A stretch of 6,695 bases of DNA from positions 1 through 6,695 of the forward strand of contig CAIXPV010000008.1 of assembly GCA_903921405.1 (NCBI GenBank). The letters run 5' to 3'. A program made the position numbers and the translations under genes. Positions 4,731 to 6,695 of this stretch are shown here, piece by piece (the first letter of the stretch is position 1; each line of letters opens with the position of its first letter). A model generated the notes under the pieces. That model saw only the letters and a program-made list of their open reading frames with translations, did not search any database and was not told the DNA's origin. Origin of the DNA: an uncultured Actinomycetes bacterium (GTDB lineage: Bacteria > Actinomycetota > Actinomycetes > Nanopelagicales > Nanopelagicaceae).

Positions 4731-6284
4731 CTATGCCTTTGGCTTAACAAAGTAGCTGTGTGCCACACTTAAATTCTTCCTACTTGAATCCTTACTTCTT
4801 GCCGCCAAGAAGTACTCAACCTTTGCTTGCGATGGCGCAACTGTTACTCGAACATGGCCTGAATTCGGCGCCTTTGTGCCGCTCTTATAGGCATCTTCAT
4901 TAAACATAGAGAACGTGTCATCTGCTGGGTTAGGCATCGATTGATAGATCAAACCATCGCGTTCTTGGGTGCAAAAAATATGATCATGCCCTTGGAAGAA
5001 TATCGAAACTTTGTTTTTCACCATCAAGTCATGAATCGGTAACTCCCAGTTGGGGCGCTCCTTAGCAAATGTTGACTGACCCTTCGGGTCATTGCCTCCC
5101 CATTCATAGTTGGTAGAAACTTCAATAGCTCCGCGTCCAGTACCCATCACGTGGTGTGCAAATATGAATTTGTATCTGGCTTTGCTAGTTTCGAGAGTCT
5201 GTTTCAGCCATGCATACTGCTGATCGCCAATTCCAATATTCCAAAGATTTGCAGTTTTAGAATTTCCACCGACCGGTCCTGGTGTTGCCGCAGTTGCTGG
5301 GCCTTTTTTAGGTTTGGGTGAGGCAGCTGTTGCACTTTGATCCTCCGGCACAACTGCACCTGCAACGTTGTCGACAGGGTTTTTTGAATGCCAATAAGGA
5401 TCTAACGTAATAAATAGCGCATCACCCCAAGTCCACGAGTAGTAATCACGTGGAAGGCCTACTCCAGGGATCGGTGTTGCGTCTCCATTGTAAAAATTAT
5501 CAGGTTCCGGAAGAGGGAAATATTTCAATCGAGCATTACCAGCCAAGATCGCTGGATTCGTAGTTGTCCCATCAAGTAGATATGCCGCTGCTTGCTCGTG
5601 GTTTCCATTAACGAGAAATAGTGGAACAGAGCTAGTTGCAATCGTGAGCCAGTTTCTATGAGTGCTGTAGATTTTTTCAACATTCTCTTGGCTCGCCTGG
5701 CCTTTGCTAATAAGCGGATCAATACTGAAATCATCACCCACCATGATGTGAAAGTCGGGCTGCTGGGAAGCAATGTTTGCAAGTGTTACCCCATACAACT
5801 CAGCATTGAACATCTTGCCGGCACGCTCTGGGTGAGTATCTCCATGAACTGAAAAACTGAAAGTTGATCCAGCCTTGCGAGCCGTAGTGAATGAGTACTG
5901 CTTTCCATTCATAAAGTTGGCATCTGATGCGCCCTTGAAATTCACTCTGTAGTACACCTTAGTTCCAGCACGCAATCCTTTGATATCAAAGACTGCTGGA
6001 GCAGTTGGGGCTGTTTGCAATTGAGAAGTCTTACTTGAGTAACGTGTCTTTGAAGTTCCATACTCGACAAATATTGTGACTGGTTGCGAAGATAAAACAC
6101 TTACTGCGATTGAGGTGCTTGTTGGTCGACCCAAAACTTGAGTAATAACTGGAGCCGTAACTCCGATTGCTTTTCCGATCGAAGTACCCGCAACGGCAGT
6201 TGTAAATGCCATCAAAAGAAGAGATCGGCGTGTAATTGGGGCCTTGACCCATGACTTCATTAAATATGAAGCGTTGTTTTCCAT
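4731..6284 (-). CDS. Tat-exported metallophosphoesterase with Fn3/PAP-like N domain (first gene of operon)
   Basis: The protein has 517 residues and is the first gene of the operon. ITRRSLLLMAFTTAVAGTSIGKA (about 17-39) is a twin-arginine signal peptide. Residues about 45-136 form a Fn3-like domain as in purple acid phosphatases and PhoD-type enzymes (VTIFVEYGTSKTRYS, LRAGTKVYYRVNF). The calcineurin-like catalytic motifs are complete: GDTH (D149, H151), GDD (183-185), GNHE (227-230), HH (377-378) and GHDH (432-435). A Pro/Ala/Lys-rich low-complexity insert (about 312-345) between the third and fourth motifs is absent from the paralogue at 2474-3772 and explains much of the length difference. 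A metal-dependent phosphatase or phosphodiesterase outside the membrane is expected. No clear Shine-Dalgarno sequence precedes the ATG at 6284. Met9 is an alternative start that would still keep the Tat motif. Confidence 0.9.
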   Translation of the reverse strand: MENNASYLMKSWVKAPITRRSLLLMAFTTAVAGTSIGKAIGVTAPVITQVLGRPTSTSIAVSVLSSQPVTIFVEYGTSKTRYSSKTSQLQTAPTAPAVFDIKGLRAGTKVYYRVNFKGASDANFMNGKQYSFTTARKAGSTFSFSVHGDTHPERAGKMFNAELYGVTLANIASQQPDFHIMVGDDFSIDPLISKGQASQENVEKIYSTHRNWLTIATSSVPLFLVNGNHEQAAAYLLDGTTTNPAILAGNARLKYFPLPEPDNFYNGDATPIPGVGLPRDYYSWTWGDALFITLDPYWHSKNPVDNVAGAVVPEDQSATAASPKPKKGPATAATPGPVGGNSKTANLWNIGIGDQQYAWLKQTLETSKARYKFIFAHHVMGTGRGAIEVSTNYEWGGNDPKGQSTFAKERPNWELPIHDLMVKNKVSIFFQGHDHIFCTQERDGLIYQSMPNPADDTFSMFNEDAYKSGTKAPNSGHVRVTVAPSQAKVEYFLAARSKDSSRKNLSVAHSYFVKPKA

Positions 6285-6297
6285 TTCTAGACTTTAG

Positions 6298-6303
6298 AAG
6301 ATA
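6298..6303 (-). promoter_or_regulatory. Weak candidate -10 box for the four-gene operon
   Basis: On the minus strand TATCTT lies 13 nt before the ATG at 6284, within an AT-rich stretch. No recognisable -35 is found 16-18 nt further upstream. The operon might instead depend on an activator or on read-through from rnpB. Confidence 0.25.
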
Positions 6304-6340
6304 AAACTGGCTCAGGCCATGAATCTTAGGTTAGAAACTC

Positions 6341-6370
6341 CGAGGAAGTTCCTGTGAATTTCTTTCCTCG
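6341..6370. promoter_or_regulatory. Inverted repeat upstream of the operon (possible operator or leader stem)
   Basis: CGAGGAA (6341-6347) and TTCCTCG (6364-6370) are exact inverted repeats separated by 16 nt. The near-palindrome AGGAAGTTCCT lies across 6343-6353. The location, 57-86 bp upstream of the first start codon, suits a regulator site or a leader hairpin. No regulator gene is nearby. Confidence 0.3.
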
Positions 6371-6371
6371 C

Positions 6372-6395
6372 CAGCGCCGCATAAGGGAAGCGCTG
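6372..6395. other. Hairpin CAGCGC/GCGCTG next to degenerate rnpB-end copy
   Basis: CAGCGC (6372-6377) pairs with GCGCTG (6390-6395) around a 12-nt loop. The right arm overlaps the degenerate rnpB-end copy at 6387-6408. No T run follows on either strand, so termination is unlikely. Confidence 0.35.
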
Positions 6396-6408
6396 TCCAA
6401 TAAACCGG
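6387..6408 (-). repeat. Degenerate rnpB-3'-end-like copy between the operon and rnpB
   Basis: GAAGCGCTGTCCAATAAACC matches the rnpB terminus at only 14 of 20 bases. The flank CCGGAGGCATTGACTG resembles the flank of copy B (CCGGAAGAATTCACTT) at 12 of 16 bases, and that flank is not part of rnpB. The order 'core, CCGGAnG flank, then TTTGCCCAT-ATTCCCCAT' is the same at both places. Homology is plausible but not secure. Confidence 0.33.
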
Positions 6409-6460
6409 AGGCATTGACTGAAATAGAATTTAAAATATTCAGTTGTTTGTAGTCAGAAAC

Positions 6461-6500
6461 TGCCCATAGAACTGCCCATATTTGCCCATCGATTCCCCAT
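6461..6500. repeat. Cluster of TGCCCAT/CCCCAT short repeats, right copy of the paired motif
   Basis: TGCCCAT occurs at 6461-6467, 6473-6479 and 6483-6489, followed by CCCCAT at 6495-6500. The last two form the TTTGCCCAT-ATTCCCCAT pair also present at 1160-1180. The spacing of 10-12 nt, one helical turn, is what clustered protein-binding sites often show. The cluster lies about 100 bp from the rnpB end. The short minus-strand frame that runs through it (6326-6508) has no recognisable domain. Confidence 0.5.
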
Positions 6501-6596
6501 AAAAACAACTAAATCTGCGACAGGTTATGCAGCAACTTGTACAAACATTTTTGGGCAAAGTAAGCGTGAATTGACTTCACTAACTATAAAAATAAA

Positions 6597-6695
6597 GAAG
6601 AGTCGCCCTATAAGCCGGATCCTGTCCTCTTGCGAGGGATCACCATCCATCTAGATCTGTAATTACTTACAGATTCAAGCAACCTACCCGTTGAC
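6597..6695 (-). ncRNA. rnpB: RNase P RNA, 3' part (partial at window edge)
   Basis: The minus strand carries the well-known 3' portion of bacterial class A RNase P RNA: GGGTAGGTTGCTTGA, a perfect 8-bp hairpin (ATCTGTAA/TTACAGAT at 6655-6674), CTAGATGGATGGT, then GAGGACAGGATCCGGCTTAT and the terminal AGGGCGACTCTTC. This is the catalytic RNA that matures tRNA 5' ends. Only the last 99 nt lie in the window, and the 5' end is to the right. The last 20 nt are repeated exactly at 731 and 1109. An AT-rich run (TTTATTTTTATAG on the minus strand) follows the gene without a strong hairpin, so some read-through into the leftward genes is possible. Confidence 0.93.

Noticed and set aside
6326..6508. Minus-strand 60-codon frame upstream of the operon
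   Set aside because: No recognisable domain or ribosome site. Its odd WAVLWAV composition comes from the TGCCCAT repeats, and it overlaps inverted repeats and an rnpB-end-like copy.

Overview
The window looks like a chromosomal stretch of a moderately AT-rich actinobacterium. A freshwater low-GC lineage such as the acI/Nanopelagicales group would fit, but no marker here settles that. The evidence is an actinobacterial-type RNase P RNA 3' end at the right edge, DinB/YfiT-like and YCII-like proteins, several Tat-exported proteins, and a probable leaderless promoter. Every gene I can support is on the minus strand, so the reading order is from right to left.

Right edge (6597-6695): the 3' part of rnpB, transcribed leftward. 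Positions 6285-6596 are non-coding. They hold inverted repeats, short TGCCCAT repeats and a degenerate copy of the rnpB 3' end, ahead of a four-gene operon (6284-1323). The operon encodes, in order, a Tat-exported metallophosphoesterase with a Fn3-like N domain, a Tat-exported YHYH protein, a second and related Tat-exported metallophosphoesterase, and a Sec-exported protein that joins a beta-rich N-terminal region to a YbhB/YbcL-type PEBP domain. The genes are 2 nt apart or overlap by 1-4 nt, so they are almost certainly co-transcribed. The set points to extracytoplasmic processing or binding of a phosphoester or phospholipid-like substrate, but the substrate cannot be read from sequence.

Left of the operon (1300-700): a weak terminator, a small gene for a YCII-like protein, and three further copies of the rnpB 3' terminal sequence (two exact, one degenerate), all in the same orientation as rnpB. 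Such direct repeats are what successive site-specific insertions into the 3' end of rnpB would leave. They divide the region into segments of about 0.1, 0.4 and 5.4 kb. No integrase is present in the window.

Left end (1-700): two copies of a 45-bp repeat that each encode a terminator-like hairpin, an atypical tRNA gene with anticodon ACC and a poor D stem, its terminator, and the 5' part of a DinB-family gene that runs off the edge.

Taken together, this is probably an accessory region downstream of rnpB, built by tandem insertion at the rnpB 3' end and carrying an exported phosphoesterase/YHYH/PEBP operon as its main cargo. The insertion history and the joint function of the operon are inferences.
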